Assembly: GCA_016222945.1 (NCBI GenBank) | Contig: JACRPY010000002.1 | Span: 558,001-622,000, forward strand | DNA length: 64,000 bases | Direction: 5' to 3' | DNA from: Methanobacterium sp. | Lineage (GTDB): Archaea; Methanobacteriota; Methanobacteria; Methanobacteriales; Methanobacteriaceae | Shown here: piece after piece, positions 1 through 8,751 of the stretch | Layout of the letters: the number at the start of each line of letters is the position of its first letter | Numbering within the stretch: position 1 is the stretch's first letter | The notes under the pieces: model-generated | What the model was told of the DNA's origin: nothing | Databases searched by the model: none | Seen by the model: only the letters and a program-made list of their open reading frames with translations | Translations under genes and position numbers: made by a program

Positions 1-102
1 GACGTTGAATTGAATCAAACACCTACCAAAGTAGATATTGTGATTTATAGTGAGGGTTTGGGCCGATCAGTAGTGTACAATAAAACAGTAAATATAACTT
101 AA
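1..102 (+). CDS. C-terminal end of an unidentified protein (partial)
   Basis: The window opens inside a reading frame that stays open for 33 codons and stops with TAA at 100-102. The visible tail ends in VVYNKTVNIT and looks like the last strands of a beta-rich, possibly secreted domain, since it has alternating hydrophobic residues and ends in a beta-strand-like KTVNIT. No family can be named from so short a piece. The next gene converges on it from the minus strand, leaving about 110 AT-rich bases between them. Confidence 0.5.
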   Translation, partial: DVELNQTPTKVDIVIYSEGLGRSVVYNKTVNIT

Positions 103-213
103 ATAAAACAAGTGAAATAGGTTTTTAAATTTCTATTTACACTTTTTTAGTTAGATTGGGAGGGGAGAGACATTGGTAAATAAACAACTATTTCAACAGA
201 TAAATTTAATGAT

Positions 214-1407
214 TTAATATAGTTCTTCTGGTTTTTTACTGTATCTAAGTTCAAAAAGATTTATTTTATTAAGTATAGGGTACGATTCTCGGAATAAATT
301 TAGTTTGTCAATTAGTTCGTAGCCAAATTTGTCTGCAGTATTGGCTACCATTATTATATAGTTATCTTCAGGTATTTGTGGTGTTACATCATTTAAAAAT
401 TCATTAAAATCATTAAATGTGTAAAATTTTAGGTTTTCTGCTCCAGTTATATTGTTTTTTATATATTTGGCAAGATAACTGGGTGAAAATGCTATGGCAT
501 CTGATCTGATAATGATTCCTTTCACATGTTCCATTATCAATGGTAAAAAACCTTCAATAAATAAGGGAATTCTCTCTAACCTATCTTCTCTGAAGTTAAA
601 TAGTAAATAAAACTTTTCAAACTTTTTTTGTGCCATTATTTGGTGTAATATGAGATATGTGTGTATGGGGTCATTTACATGCCCTACATCTACAAAAACT
701 CTATGTTGAAGGTCATATGAGAAAACTTCCTCAGGTATTGCGTGAGTTATGGGTGAAGGACACGTTTCTTCAATTACAAATTCACAGACCTTGGTTGCAG
801 GAGTTATTTCAGATGAAATATCTTTGCTGATTTTCATGCCTTTTTGGTCGATTATCTTTTTTAAAGCAGCATAAATAACGGATTCTCTGTCATCAAGAGA
901 GCTTAGGAGTATATCTGCGTCGTTTCTTCCACTTTTTTCAAAGGATTTTTTAAAGACATCATATTCGTATTCGTGGTTAGACCAGAAGATAATATGTGAA
1001 TAGGGCGGTATTGATTTAATAAATGTTTCTGCAGTCTCTTCCATGCTGAATCCTTGGGATAGTATATGGTCAAAGGTTATAGTTGTTATTATAACTACAT
1101 CTGCGTGCAAGTAATCAGATAAGCTTCTCATATACTCTGATCTAATAGCATTGTTTTCAAAAATAATTACATCAGGTTTTTTTGAGCCAAACTCTTCTAT
1201 TATGATTCTTATTTCGGTTAAGAGGTTAAAAGGAAGCTCTCCTTCTCTTTTAACAAATGTTTTCTGGCCATTATAATAAATCATAGGTACAAGGCCAGTT
1301 TCTCGACTTAAAGTATTGTACCCATTTTCATAGAAAAATTCATGGAAAAATCTCACTACTGAGCTTTTTCCTCTAGTTCCTTCAACTACTATTTTTAGTT
1401 TGCTAAT
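214..1407 (-). CDS. PgsB/CapB-like Mur-ligase-family protein
   Basis: The protein resembles PgsB/CapB, the ATP-dependent ligase subunit of poly-gamma-glutamate synthase, a relative of the Mur ligases. The frame extends upstream of the first GTG (1356) and there encodes the P-loop GTRGKSS, preceded by KLKIVVE, so the longer form is the real protein at about 397 residues. The only codon after the upstream stop that fits a ribosome-binding site (gaggtgat, 1413-1420) is ATT at 1405-1407, so a rare ATT start is inferred. After the P-loop come the family-like segments SRETGLVPMIYY and DVIIFENNAIRSEYM. A membrane protein lies 11 bases upstream on the same strand. The exact amide bond formed is unknown; the family is fairly sure, the start is not. 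Confidence 0.7.
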   Translation of the reverse strand: MSKLKIVVEGTRGKSSVVRFFHEFFYENGYNTLSRETGLVPMIYYNGQKTFVKREGELPFNLLTEIRIIIEEFGSKKPDVIIFENNAIRSEYMRSLSDYLHADVVIITTITFDHILSQGFSMEETAETFIKSIPPYSHIIFWSNHEYEYDVFKKSFEKSGRNDADILLSSLDDRESVIYAALKKIIDQKGMKISKDISSEITPATKVCEFVIEETCPSPITHAIPEEVFSYDLQHRVFVDVGHVNDPIHTYLILHQIMAQKKFEKFYLLFNFREDRLERIPLFIEGFLPLIMEHVKGIIIRSDAIAFSPSYLAKYIKNNITGAENLKFYTFNDFNEFLNDVTPQIPEDNYIIMVANTADKFGYELIDKLNLFRESYPILNKINLFELRYSKKPEELY

Positions 1408-1418
1408 TTAAATCACCT

Positions 1419-2039
1419 CTAAACCAGGTAATTAAGGATAAATACCCATAAAGCCCATCCGGCCAGGAGTAGACCTGCCATATAAATAATATTTAATGGT
1501 ATTTTCCTTTTTTCTATACGAAGAAGATTGTAAAGGAATATTAGTGGGAGTACTAAATATATTATTCCTGCAGCACTCTGAATGATCGGTACTACTGAAA
1601 AAGGAGGGATATAAAGCCGTAGGATGAAGTAAGATATTATGCTTAAAGGCAGGATAATTGCAGCTAACAAATAAAACAGAAGATGTCCCAAATAACCTTT
1701 TCTCATAAAGAATATTCCAATAGGAACTCCAATAAGACTTATAGCAAAAAAATGGGGTAAAATCCAGAGATTACCTAATGAATAATACAGCATTATGGCA
1801 TAAGTAAGAGTTCCACCAAGTCTCATATCCATATATCTTTGAAAAAGCAATCCAACAGCTAAACCAAAAAGAATAATGGAAACTAAAGCCAATATATTTA
1901 TTCCGCCGCTGAACTTGAAAATCAGGAGGAATATAATGGAATTTATTAATAATATTATAGCAACTCGTTTTTCAAGTGTTTTTAACTTTTCAGTTATAGG
2001 AAAAATCTGTCCATACAATTTTTCTTCTGTTTCATCCAT
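1419..2039 (-). CDS. six-helix membrane protein next to the PgsB-like ligase
   Basis: The encoded protein has about 206 residues. A charged N-terminal stretch (MDETEEKLYG) is followed by roughly six hydrophobic segments, near residues 28-45, 50-68, 78-110, 120-143, 150-175 and 182-205. The ATG at 2037-2039 is chosen because ggagaggtt lies just upstream; an in-frame TTG 15 bases earlier falls inside that site. The gene ends 11 bases before the PgsB-like ligase, so the two probably form one transcript. In bacteria the ligase PgsB works with the small membrane protein PgsC, so a partner role is suggested by position and size. I see no diagnostic PgsC motif, so the function stays open. Confidence 0.55.
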   Translation of the reverse strand: MDETEEKLYGQIFPITEKLKTLEKRVAIILLINSIIFLLIFKFSGGINILALVSIILFGLAVGLLFQRYMDMRLGGTLTYAIMLYYSLGNLWILPHFFAISLIGVPIGIFFMRKGYLGHLLFYLLAAIILPLSIISYFILRLYIPPFSVVPIIQSAAGIIYLVLPLIFLYNLLRIEKRKIPLNIIYMAGLLLAGWALWVFILNYLV

Positions 2040-2088
2040 TGATAACCTCTCCAAATAACTTATTTGAAAATAAATCAGGATTTTTTTT

Positions 2089-3270
2089 TTATTTAACTTG
2101 CCCTAATGAATCCATCTTTATTAGAATTATATCATTTCCTCCGGCCCCAGTGGAATTTGTAGTTCCTGTGAGTAAATAGCCATTATCAAGTGTTTCCAGG
2201 ATAAAATGAGCATAATCATTTCCAGGCCCTCCAAATGTCCTGTTCCATTGCTGTAATCCTGCATTGTTAAATTTTACAACGAATATGTCGAAACCGCCAG
2301 CACCAAATGAGTTTGTATCTCCAATTAGTATATAACCTCCATCATCGGTTTCTCTAATAAATGTGGCACTGTCATTTCCGGGCCCTCCAAATGTCCTGTT
2401 CCATATTTGGTTTCCATACGTATCTGTTTTAATAATCAACGTATCAAATGCACCAGCACCAGATGAATTAGTTAAACCAGATAAAAGTAAATTATTATCT
2501 TCAGTTCCGATTACAGTATCTCCAAAGTCGTCGTTAGCACCTCCAAATGTTTTATTTAACATTAAACGCCCTTTGGAATCTAAATTTAACAGATAAAAAT
2601 CATAATTTGCAAAGGAAGAGTTTGTAGATCCTAAAACCCAATAACTTCCATTCTGCATTTGCAGCACTGATTTACCCCATTCATTTCCACTTCCACCAAA
2701 TGTTTCCTGCCACTGTAATGCGCCTTTTTGATTAGTTTTAATAACATAAACATCACTTCCGTTTAATCCAAGGGAAGTGCTACTTCCAGCTAAAATGAAT
2801 CCACTGTCCTGGGTGGTTTTAAAAGAGTAGGCTGAATCATTTCCTGGCCCACCATATGTAATATTCCATTTTGGAGTTCCATTTTCGTCAATATTTACTA
2901 ACCATGCATCGTATTGTCCAGCACCATATGAATTTGTTTTTCCAACTATTGCATATCCTCCACCTAAATCTCTGTGGATAGAATAGCCATAATCTTTACC
3001 TAACCCTCCAAAGCTATTTTCCCATTTAACATTACCATTTTCATCTAAACTAATTAAGTAAACATCAGTATCGTTGGATATGGTTATGGTGCCTAAAGAG
3101 ATATATCCCAATTTTACGGAGTTTATAGACATAAACCCAGTCTCATTATCTGGTCCTCCGAACGTTTTTTGCCAGGTAGGGGGTTCTTTAAAAGCCGTAT
3201 ATATTGCAAATGTAGATACAACAACAATAGAAACTAATGATAAAATCAATAATTTTTTTTCTTTTTTCAT
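2089..3270 (-). CDS. secreted or anchored seven-repeat beta-propeller-like protein
   Basis: A 393-residue protein with one N-terminal hydrophobic helix (residues 5-25) that can serve as signal or anchor. The rest consists of seven repeats of about 50 residues, each opening with a W..TFGG or similar motif (TFGGPDN, SFGGLGK, TYGGPGN, TFGGSGN, TFGGAND and TFGGPGN twice), followed by GY.L.G.TNS.GAG..D..L.K.D..G. Seven such units suggest a seven-bladed propeller on the cell surface. Many N-x-S/T sequons fit an extracellular archaeal protein. No catalytic motif is visible, so binding or adhesion is more likely than catalysis. The ATG start has aggga upstream. The last two blades share the motif run WNRTFGGPGND, which suggests recent internal duplication. 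Confidence 0.7.
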   Translation of the reverse strand: MKKEKKLLILSLVSIVVVSTFAIYTAFKEPPTWQKTFGGPDNETGFMSINSVKLGYISLGTITISNDTDVYLISLDENGNVKWENSFGGLGKDYGYSIHRDLGGGYAIVGKTNSYGAGQYDAWLVNIDENGTPKWNITYGGPGNDSAYSFKTTQDSGFILAGSSTSLGLNGSDVYVIKTNQKGALQWQETFGGSGNEWGKSVLQMQNGSYWVLGSTNSSFANYDFYLLNLDSKGRLMLNKTFGGANDDFGDTVIGTEDNNLLLSGLTNSSGAGAFDTLIIKTDTYGNQIWNRTFGGPGNDSATFIRETDDGGYILIGDTNSFGAGGFDIFVVKFNNAGLQQWNRTFGGPGNDYAHFILETLDNGYLLTGTTNSTGAGGNDIILIKMDSLGQVK

Positions 3271-3384
3271 TTAATCCCTACCAGAACAATAAAGATTATA
3301 TTATATTTTGAATTTCTTAAAATAAATTCTTTTGGTAGTAAAAAATAAGATTTTAGTTTGAATAAGTGAAATAAAAAAATAGTT

Positions 3385-4209
3385 TTATAAAATTTTGGAG
3401 TAATTAATGAATGCCATCATTTGATCGTGAGATTCTTGCACTTGTTGAGGATTAACTGTGCCGTGGGCTGCAACTACTTCACTTGTCACTGTGGGAATTC
3501 CTGCAGAGTTAAAAACGTTTTTAACAGCTCCAGGATTTTTTGAGTTAAGGAAAATATCTGATTTGGTGGCGGTTCTCATAAATTCTGCGATTTTGAAGCT
3601 TTCATATGAAGTTTCTTTGGAACACATTACAACTTTTTTACCAGGTTCTCCGCCAGGTTGGGTTGAATGGAATTCACCTACAAATTTCACATTTTTTTGT
3701 TGAGCAACAGCTAAAAGAACATTTCCAGGGGAACCTGGAATGTCGGCTGCTCTGTTAGGGTCAATGTTGTTGAAATCTCTTGTATTTTTTTCACTAGATT
3801 TGGGAATAGCAAAAGGAACAATATATATGGTTCCTTTTAATTTTTTGCCTTGTAATTCGTTTATTAAAATTAATGCAGCAATTTGAGGGGATAATTCTTC
3901 GCCATGAACACCAGCAATAATCATTATTTTAGGATCTCCTTCACCTAATTTTATCATAGGGGTTCCTTTTTTAGCTTCTGATATTATTTGTTGGGTTAAT
4001 TCTGTTTTAGGAGCATTATTGGTAATTTCGGCGTTTTTATTTATGTTTCCACCAGTTGCTGTGTTTATTACTTCAATTTGGGGCGATGTGTATTTGGCAG
4101 CGGCAGCAGGAGTGGATTCAATGAATATTATGCTGTAAGCTATAGTACTTATCATTATAGAAACTGCGAATACAATTGTCATCACTTTGATTTTTGATCC
4201 ACTTACCAT
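3385..4209 (-). CDS. secreted AstE/aspartoacylase-like (M14) zinc amidohydrolase
   Basis: About 274 residues. An N-terminal membrane helix (residues 8-30) precedes a succinylglutamate desuccinylase/aspartoacylase-type domain. Zinc-ligand motifs are visible as AGVHGEE (H and second E) and GEFHST, with DPNR between them and a conserved SEVVAAHG near the end that probably carries the catalytic glutamate. The start is ATG at 4207-4209 behind ggggtgat; a longer frame begins further upstream, but the codons for RGDK in that extension are simply the ribosome-binding site. The enzyme would face outward and split an amide bond. A paralogue lies about 240 bases upstream. The substrate is unknown; peptide or poly-gamma-glutamyl material of the envelope is a reasonable guess given the PgsB-like gene nearby. 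Confidence 0.7.
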   Translation of the reverse strand: MVSGSKIKVMTIVFAVSIMISTIAYSIIFIESTPAAAAKYTSPQIEVINTATGGNINKNAEITNNAPKTELTQQIISEAKKGTPMIKLGEGDPKIMIIAGVHGEELSPQIAALILINELQGKKLKGTIYIVPFAIPKSSEKNTRDFNNIDPNRAADIPGSPGNVLLAVAQQKNVKFVGEFHSTQPGGEPGKKVVMCSKETSYESFKIAEFMRTATKSDIFLNSKNPGAVKNVFNSAGIPTVTSEVVAAHGTVNPQQVQESHDQMMAFINYSKIL

Positions 4210-4450
4210 TTTATCACCCCTTACTTTTTTTTCAATATCTATATATATGTTCGTATTCACAAGAACATTAATTTTCCCCTGCCACTATGTGAAAAACTTC
4301 ACAATAGTTATATTTGAATTTTAAAAATTTAAGGCTTAATTTATTCATTAAATTATAAAAAAATAGTAATACTACTTATATATGGAAAATAAACCTAAAA
4401 TATGGTCTAATAAAAGTTTTAAATAAAAATAGGTATTTTACAAAGATAGT

Positions 4451-5266
4451 TTACAAAACCCTTGAATATATCAAAAGGGAATACATCTGATCATAGGATG
4501 CATCAACATCTTTAAGATTAACTTGGCCATGCTGAGAAACTACTTCTGCACTTATTGTAGGTATACCATTAGAATTGAAAACAAGATTCACAGTACCTTC
4601 ATTTTCTGGCTTTAGAAAAATATCAGAGTTAGTTTTTTGGCTAATGAATTCAGCAAGTTTAAAACTTTCATAATTAATTTCTTTGGAGCACATAACTACT
4701 TTTTTACCTGGCACTCCATCTGGTCGTGTTGAATGAAAATCACCCACGTAATTTATATTATTATCCTTAGCAAATTGTAAAACAACATTTGTAGGGGAAT
4801 TTGGAGAATTTGTCTCACGATTAGGGTCTTTGTTTTGGAAATCCCTAATATTTTTTTCTGTAGATTCAGGAACAGCAAAAGGAATTATATATATGGTTCC
4901 TTTTAATTTTTTGTCCTTTAAATCGTTAATAAGTTTAAGAGAAGCTATTTGGGGCGGTAACTCTTCACCATGAACTCCTGCTATAATCATTACCTTTGGA
5001 TTTCCTTCACCTAATTTTATTATTGGTGCTCCGTAATTAGCTTTTTTAATTATTTCTATATTTAATTCTGTTTTAGGGATATTTTCCATTATTAATGTAT
5101 TTTTAGTGATATCTCCGCTTGCACTGTTATTTATTACTTCAATTTCGGGTGATGGGATTCCTTTAAGGTCTAAAATTCCAGTAGTTAGCAGGATAGTTAA
5201 TACAGCTAAAATTATCAAAAAGCAAAAAATAATTAAATTATTCCTATTTGGAATTTTATTATTCAT
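4451..5266 (-). CDS. secreted AstE/aspartoacylase-like (M14) zinc amidohydrolase, paralogue
   Basis: A 271-residue protein collinear with the preceding amidohydrolase over its whole length. It has an N-terminal hydrophobic helix (residues 10-33), then the shared features PKVMIIAGVHGEE, DPNR, GDFHSTRP and KKVVMCSKE, and ends with ISAEVVSQHG. The zinc ligands and the probable catalytic glutamate are kept. The two copies differ throughout, so this is an old tandem duplication rather than an assembly artefact. About 240 AT-rich bases separate the genes, so each may have its own promoter. Physiological substrate unknown; an exported location is supported by the N-terminal helix and no further membrane segments. 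Confidence 0.7.
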   Translation of the reverse strand: MNNKIPNRNNLIIFCFLIILAVLTILLTTGILDLKGIPSPEIEVINNSASGDITKNTLIMENIPKTELNIEIIKKANYGAPIIKLGEGNPKVMIIAGVHGEELPPQIASLKLINDLKDKKLKGTIYIIPFAVPESTEKNIRDFQNKDPNRETNSPNSPTNVVLQFAKDNNINYVGDFHSTRPDGVPGKKVVMCSKEINYESFKLAEFISQKTNSDIFLKPENEGTVNLVFNSNGIPTISAEVVSQHGQVNLKDVDASYDQMYSLLIYSRVL

Positions 5267-5297
5267 TTAACCACAGTTAATTTATTATCTGCAAATG

Positions 5298-5840
5298 TTA
5301 AATATTTTCCTTATCATTAATAATAACTCGTTTACCTTCTGCAGTAGGCACCACTTTCATTTTACCTCCTTCAAAGTCAAAATCAAGCTCTTTTCCTTCA
5401 AATAACATATGTAGAAAAACGGCAAGGGATGAAACTTCTGAATGAGGCTGTGTTGTGACTGAAACATTCCAATCAGCCTGTTTATATACTTTTGTTGGAA
5501 CTCTTGCTCCTCCAACAATAACCAGCTTATCTTTAGGTGAATTTTGTATTTCTCCAACAACTTCTTGAACCTGAGAACCATACATAGTTAGGTGAATGAC
5601 TTCTCCTCCATTATTTTTCCATTCTTCTATGAAATTTTCAGAATTTTTCCTGTAATCAACTTTAAAGTCTCCGCCCCATCTTCCAACAACATCTCCCACA
5701 TTTTCCATGAGTTTTTTATCTTCATCTCCACTTAATATTACTTTATCTGCTCCAAATGCTCTTGCTGTTAGGCAAACATGGGTGGTTATCCTGGCATCTC
5801 TTTTTCTTCTGTGATCTAATCTTAAAACATTAATTTTCAA
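5298..5840 (-). CDS. tRNA (cytidine(56)-2'-O)-methyltransferase, aTrm56
   Basis: This 180-residue SPOUT-family enzyme adds a 2'-O-methyl group to C56 in the T-loop of archaeal tRNA, using S-adenosylmethionine. The family signature is clear: VLRLDHRRKRDARITTHVCLTARAFGAD at the N-terminus (written here from the frame, residues 5-32), GRWGG in the middle, and the knot region VIHLTMYGSQVQEV followed by VIVGGARVP. Length matches the family. The start is TTG at 5838-5840 with gagctg upstream. It lies 21 bases downstream of cobS on the same strand, so the two are probably cotranscribed, a grouping without obvious functional meaning. Confidence 0.92.
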   Translation of the reverse strand: MKINVLRLDHRRKRDARITTHVCLTARAFGADKVILSGDEDKKLMENVGDVVGRWGGDFKVDYRKNSENFIEEWKNNGGEVIHLTMYGSQVQEVVGEIQNSPKDKLVIVGGARVPTKVYKQADWNVSVTTQPHSEVSSLAVFLHMLFEGKELDFDFEGGKMKVVPTAEGKRVIINDKENI

Positions 5841-5861
5841 TTTATCAGCTCTTTTATATGT

Positions 5862-6683
5862 TTAATGGCGTAATAAAATGCTTATCATTATAATAATAGA
5901 TATTGCACGTCCTATTTCGTTTGAAGCACCTAAAATATCTCCTGTTGTATATTTAAATTGTTTTGAAGCTACTAATGATATTATATATCCTCCAATCAGC
6001 GCTCCAACTATTCCTAAGACTCCTGCAACTTTTAGAGTCAAAAATCCTATTATTGAAGTCAAAACAAGGGCCAGTATTAATAATTTTAAATTCATTGACT
6101 CTACAAAAAATTTGCCTGTACCATTGGAAAAGGGTGTTGAAAAGGTTGCACAGCTTAAAAGACTCATCTTTGCAGATATTTCAGACATTAACAGCACTAA
6201 AAATATTAAACTGGCAGGAATAGAGTTAATTGCTGCAAAAGTGATTGTAGCCACTATAAAAAAGAGGGATATGCCTCCAGTGCCTATGGCCATGTCTCGC
6301 ATAACTTCAATCTTTTTATGGTAATCTCCATGAACCATTAATCCATCGCCCATGTCTATTAGCCCGTCAAGGTGGTGGAAACCAGTAAACCATATTGCAA
6401 AACTGTAAATCAGCGCTGCTGAAAGCAATGAAGGTAAATTAAGTATATTTAATACAAAAAATCCAACTGCACCAACAGATATCCCGATTAAACCTCCAAT
6501 AATTGGCCAAAACCATGTAAAAGCTGCCATATCTTCGATGCTGGTGTGGATATTTAAAGGTAGGATTGTTGAAAAGGATATAAGTCCAAATATTCCGTTA
6601 AGCTTAGAAACTCTCTCAAATGTATTATCAATGGCAGGGGATTTGTCTTCTTTTGTTGTACGCAGTACCTTTTTATCTTTCAT
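5862..6683 (-). CDS. cobS: adenosylcobinamide-GDP ribazoletransferase (cobalamin synthase)
   Basis: CobS is an integral membrane enzyme that joins alpha-ribazole (or its phosphate) to adenosylcobinamide-GDP, the last step of cobamide assembly. Identification rests on GLISFSTILPLNIH at the N-terminus, FWPIIGGLIG, and the hallmark FTGFHHLDGLIDMGDG-like acidic motif (here WFTGFHHLDGLIDMGDGLM), plus six or so membrane helices. Methanogens need cobamides for methyltransfer to coenzyme M. Start: the second of two nearby ATGs (6683) sits six bases from gagga, whereas the first (6689) almost touches it. The divergently placed salvage gene cbiS lies upstream on the same strand, so the pair forms a small cobamide unit. 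Confidence 0.93.
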   Translation of the reverse strand: MKDKKVLRTTKEDKSPAIDNTFERVSKLNGIFGLISFSTILPLNIHTSIEDMAAFTWFWPIIGGLIGISVGAVGFFVLNILNLPSLLSAALIYSFAIWFTGFHHLDGLIDMGDGLMVHGDYHKKIEVMRDMAIGTGGISLFFIVATITFAAINSIPASLIFLVLLMSEISAKMSLLSCATFSTPFSNGTGKFFVESMNLKLLILALVLTSIIGFLTLKVAGVLGIVGALIGGYIISLVASKQFKYTTGDILGASNEIGRAISIIIMISILLRH

Positions 6684-6838
6684 CTTCATTCCTCAAAAAA
6701 TTGTAAATTTTTTTGGGATAGAGAAAAATGATGTGCATTTTTCTCAAACCTCAAAAATCGGTCAAAATTTATAATTTTGACGCGACAAAAACGAAATTTT
6801 TGTCTGCTCTGATTTTTATTGTTGAAGAACTCTGTTCT

Positions 6839-7912
6839 TCAAACCTCAAAGATTTTGGACATACACCCGGCAACAAGCCCTGCAAAAACATCATCAAGTA
6901 CAGGCCCCAGAGTGCTAATAATCCCTGGTTTTTCTTCATCATACCTTTTAAAATTAAATATGGCTTTTGTTCCGGCGATTTGGTTGGCTATAGACATTCC
7001 AAATACCTCGTCCGAGTAGAGATAGGCGGGATCATCATCAACATCAACTCCTTCAACGCGATGTTTCATGTAATCCTCTTCAAGCCTTATTCCAGCTATT
7101 ATAAAGGATACTACATTTAAATCATCAAGGGATTTGAGTATTTGTTTGTGTAACTTCTTATAAAGTTCTTCAGTTTTTTCAACACCTACACAAAGCTCCA
7201 TTCCGGCATCAACTAAATCTTCTATTTTAATTTCAATACCTTCAATGAAATCAACAACATTTTTTGAAAATCCGCTATTAATCATGGATTTTTTAACAGC
7301 TTTTCTAACACAGTTTTCAACCAGATTTTGAAGCTCGGTTTCATTAATATCTTCTTCACCATCTCCAAGACATGCTACAAGTGTGGAATCATGGCTGCTA
7401 CTTGTGGCCAGATCCCATGAAGGGCTTCTCACATCTAAATCCCATAATGCTGCTATTTTTGCGCTAATCACCTGGGAATATGTATTCATAAGGACCATAT
7501 TATTTAATTTCTTGTTTATGAGAATTATAATGTTTATTGACCCTGATGCATGTTCTTTTAAAGGTTTGATATTTTCTCCAGCACCAAATAAACCTGAATT
7601 ATGGGCTGTAACTATGGCGGTAACGTAATCTGATGTTTCAATTGAACAATGTTTCATATTTGCACTGGTTAAAATCACTGCTGCAGGATCAGATACTTTT
7701 TTGTCATTTAGAAATTTCTGCAGGTACATTTCTTTATTTAGAAATGTATCTTCTTTATTATTGTTAATAGAATGATTTATTATGGTTTTTACATTAAAAA
7801 AACCTTCATTATTGGAGTTACTTAAAGATAACAGTCCCTTTTCTCTTTGAATTATAATATTATTGTTATTCTTTAAAAAGGAAGCGTCATCAATACAGAT
7901 CGTTGTGTTCAT
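6839..7912 (-). CDS. cbiS: CbiS: adenosylcobinamide amidohydrolase / alpha-ribazole-phosphate phosphatase fusion
   Basis: This 357-residue protein joins two cobamide-salvage activities. The N-terminal part, about residues 1-205, is CbiZ-like (AAVILTSANMKHCS, VTAIVTAHNSG, GTINIII-like strand), an amidohydrolase that opens adenosylpseudocobalamin or adenosylcobinamide to adenosylcobyric acid. The C-terminal part, about residues 210-357, belongs to the PgpA-related CobZ family (GFSKNVVDFIEG, DDPAYLYSDEVFGMSIAN, DDVFAGLVAG), which removes phosphate from alpha-ribazole phosphate. The same fusion, CbiS, is known from Methanopyrus. It sits upstream of cobS on the same strand, consistent with salvage and final assembly working together. 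The ATG is preceded by ctggtgat. A long antisense frame over its 3' end looks like a shadow. Confidence 0.85.
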   Translation of the reverse strand: MNTTICIDDASFLKNNNNIIIQREKGLLSLSNSNNEGFFNVKTIINHSINNNKEDTFLNKEMYLQKFLNDKKVSDPAAVILTSANMKHCSIETSDYVTAIVTAHNSGLFGAGENIKPLKEHASGSINIIILINKKLNNMVLMNTYSQVISAKIAALWDLDVRSPSWDLATSSSHDSTLVACLGDGEEDINETELQNLVENCVRKAVKKSMINSGFSKNVVDFIEGIEIKIEDLVDAGMELCVGVEKTEELYKKLHKQILKSLDDLNVVSFIIAGIRLEEDYMKHRVEGVDVDDDPAYLYSDEVFGMSIANQIAGTKAIFNFKRYDEEKPGIISTLGPVLDDVFAGLVAGCMSKIFEV

Positions 7913-8012
7913 TCAATCACCAGTTTAAGTATTAGTTGCATTATGCGAATTTTTTTAATCATCAATATTATAATATATGAAGTGTATATATGAATATTAA
8001 GATGGTGAAGCT

Positions 8013-8348
8013 ATGAAAGTTCATCTTAGGGTCTTTGTTGAGATCGAAAATTTAGGAAAAGCTATGAATGCGCTTACTGACGCAGGAATCACTGGATTTT
8101 ACATTTTAGAGTATAAAGGTATGTCTCCACAGGATTGGAAAGGATTTTCTATAAAAGAAGATCCAAAATCTGCTATAGAGATGATTAGACATCATTCAAA
8201 GGATGCAATATTAGTATGCAGCGTTGTGGATGATGAAAAAGTGGATAATATAGTAGAATCTGTTCGTAAGGCCCTCAAAGGAGAAAAATATACTATTTTA
8301 GAGGTCCCTATACGCAGGATAATTGTAAACGAAGGAAGCAGCGAATAA
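8013..8348 (+). CDS. PII-related small archaeal protein
   Basis: A 111-residue protein starting at an ATG behind gatggtgaa. The sequence MKVHLRVFVEIENLGKA, ending in LEVPIRRIIV, has the beta-alpha-beta double repeat expected of the ferredoxin-like fold of PII signalling proteins, and I believe it matches the small archaeal PII-related family seen in other methanogens. It lacks the long T-loop with the YRG motif typical of GlnB, so it is unlikely to be a canonical nitrogen sensor. It is divergent from cbiS, and the 100 bases between them should contain both promoters. Ligand and partner are unknown. Confidence 0.55.
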   Translation: MKVHLRVFVEIENLGKAMNALTDAGITGFYILEYKGMSPQDWKGFSIKEDPKSAIEMIRHHSKDAILVCSVVDDEKVDNIVESVRKALKGEKYTILEVPIRRIIVNEGSSE

Positions 8349-8751
8349 ACAGTAATTTTTTGGCTTAACATTAGTTATATTATGTGGTTAGTGTATCTTT
8401 TGTTTTTTTAATTATTGAAATTAATATTTGAGTTTATTCGTTTTTTATGATACAATATGGTTTGAAATAACTTCATTGGACTTGCTTTGATCATTATTTT
8501 TCACCGAAAGGTTTATATATTTTGAACCATTAATTGGGTGTTATAATTTAATTTTGATAATCTAGTTTTAAAATTACTATATAATTTAAAATCATGTCAA
8601 AAATTCTATTAACTTTTGACATCTTTTTGTAGATTATTTAAATATTACTATTCATACCGGAGGTGTTAATTATGCTCCAACAGGTTCAGGGTTACCCAAC
8701 CCTAGTGGCAGTAAAACAAAACTGGACCAAAATAAATAGGAGTGTGATTAG
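8349..8751 (+). promoter_or_regulatory. intergenic promoter and long structured leader before the cysteine-rich protein
   Basis: A TATA-like element, ggtttatatattt, lies at about 8510-8522, preceded by purines. Initiation would then fall near 8545, giving a leader of about 200 bases before the next gene, long for this genome. The leader carries a perfect hairpin at 8688-8703 (AGGGTT, loop ACCC, AACCCT), and a strong ribosome-binding site ggaggtg followed by ATG at 8672 opening a 41-codon frame. The hairpin lies inside that small frame. This layout could be a translational or attenuation-type control element. The TATA box and hairpin are directly visible; the regulatory role is inference. Confidence 0.45.

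Noticed and set aside
6728..7120. A 130-codon frame on the plus strand over the end of cbiS
   Set aside because: It overlaps the conserved CobZ part of CbiS in antisense, with no ribosome-binding site and no recognisable protein pattern.
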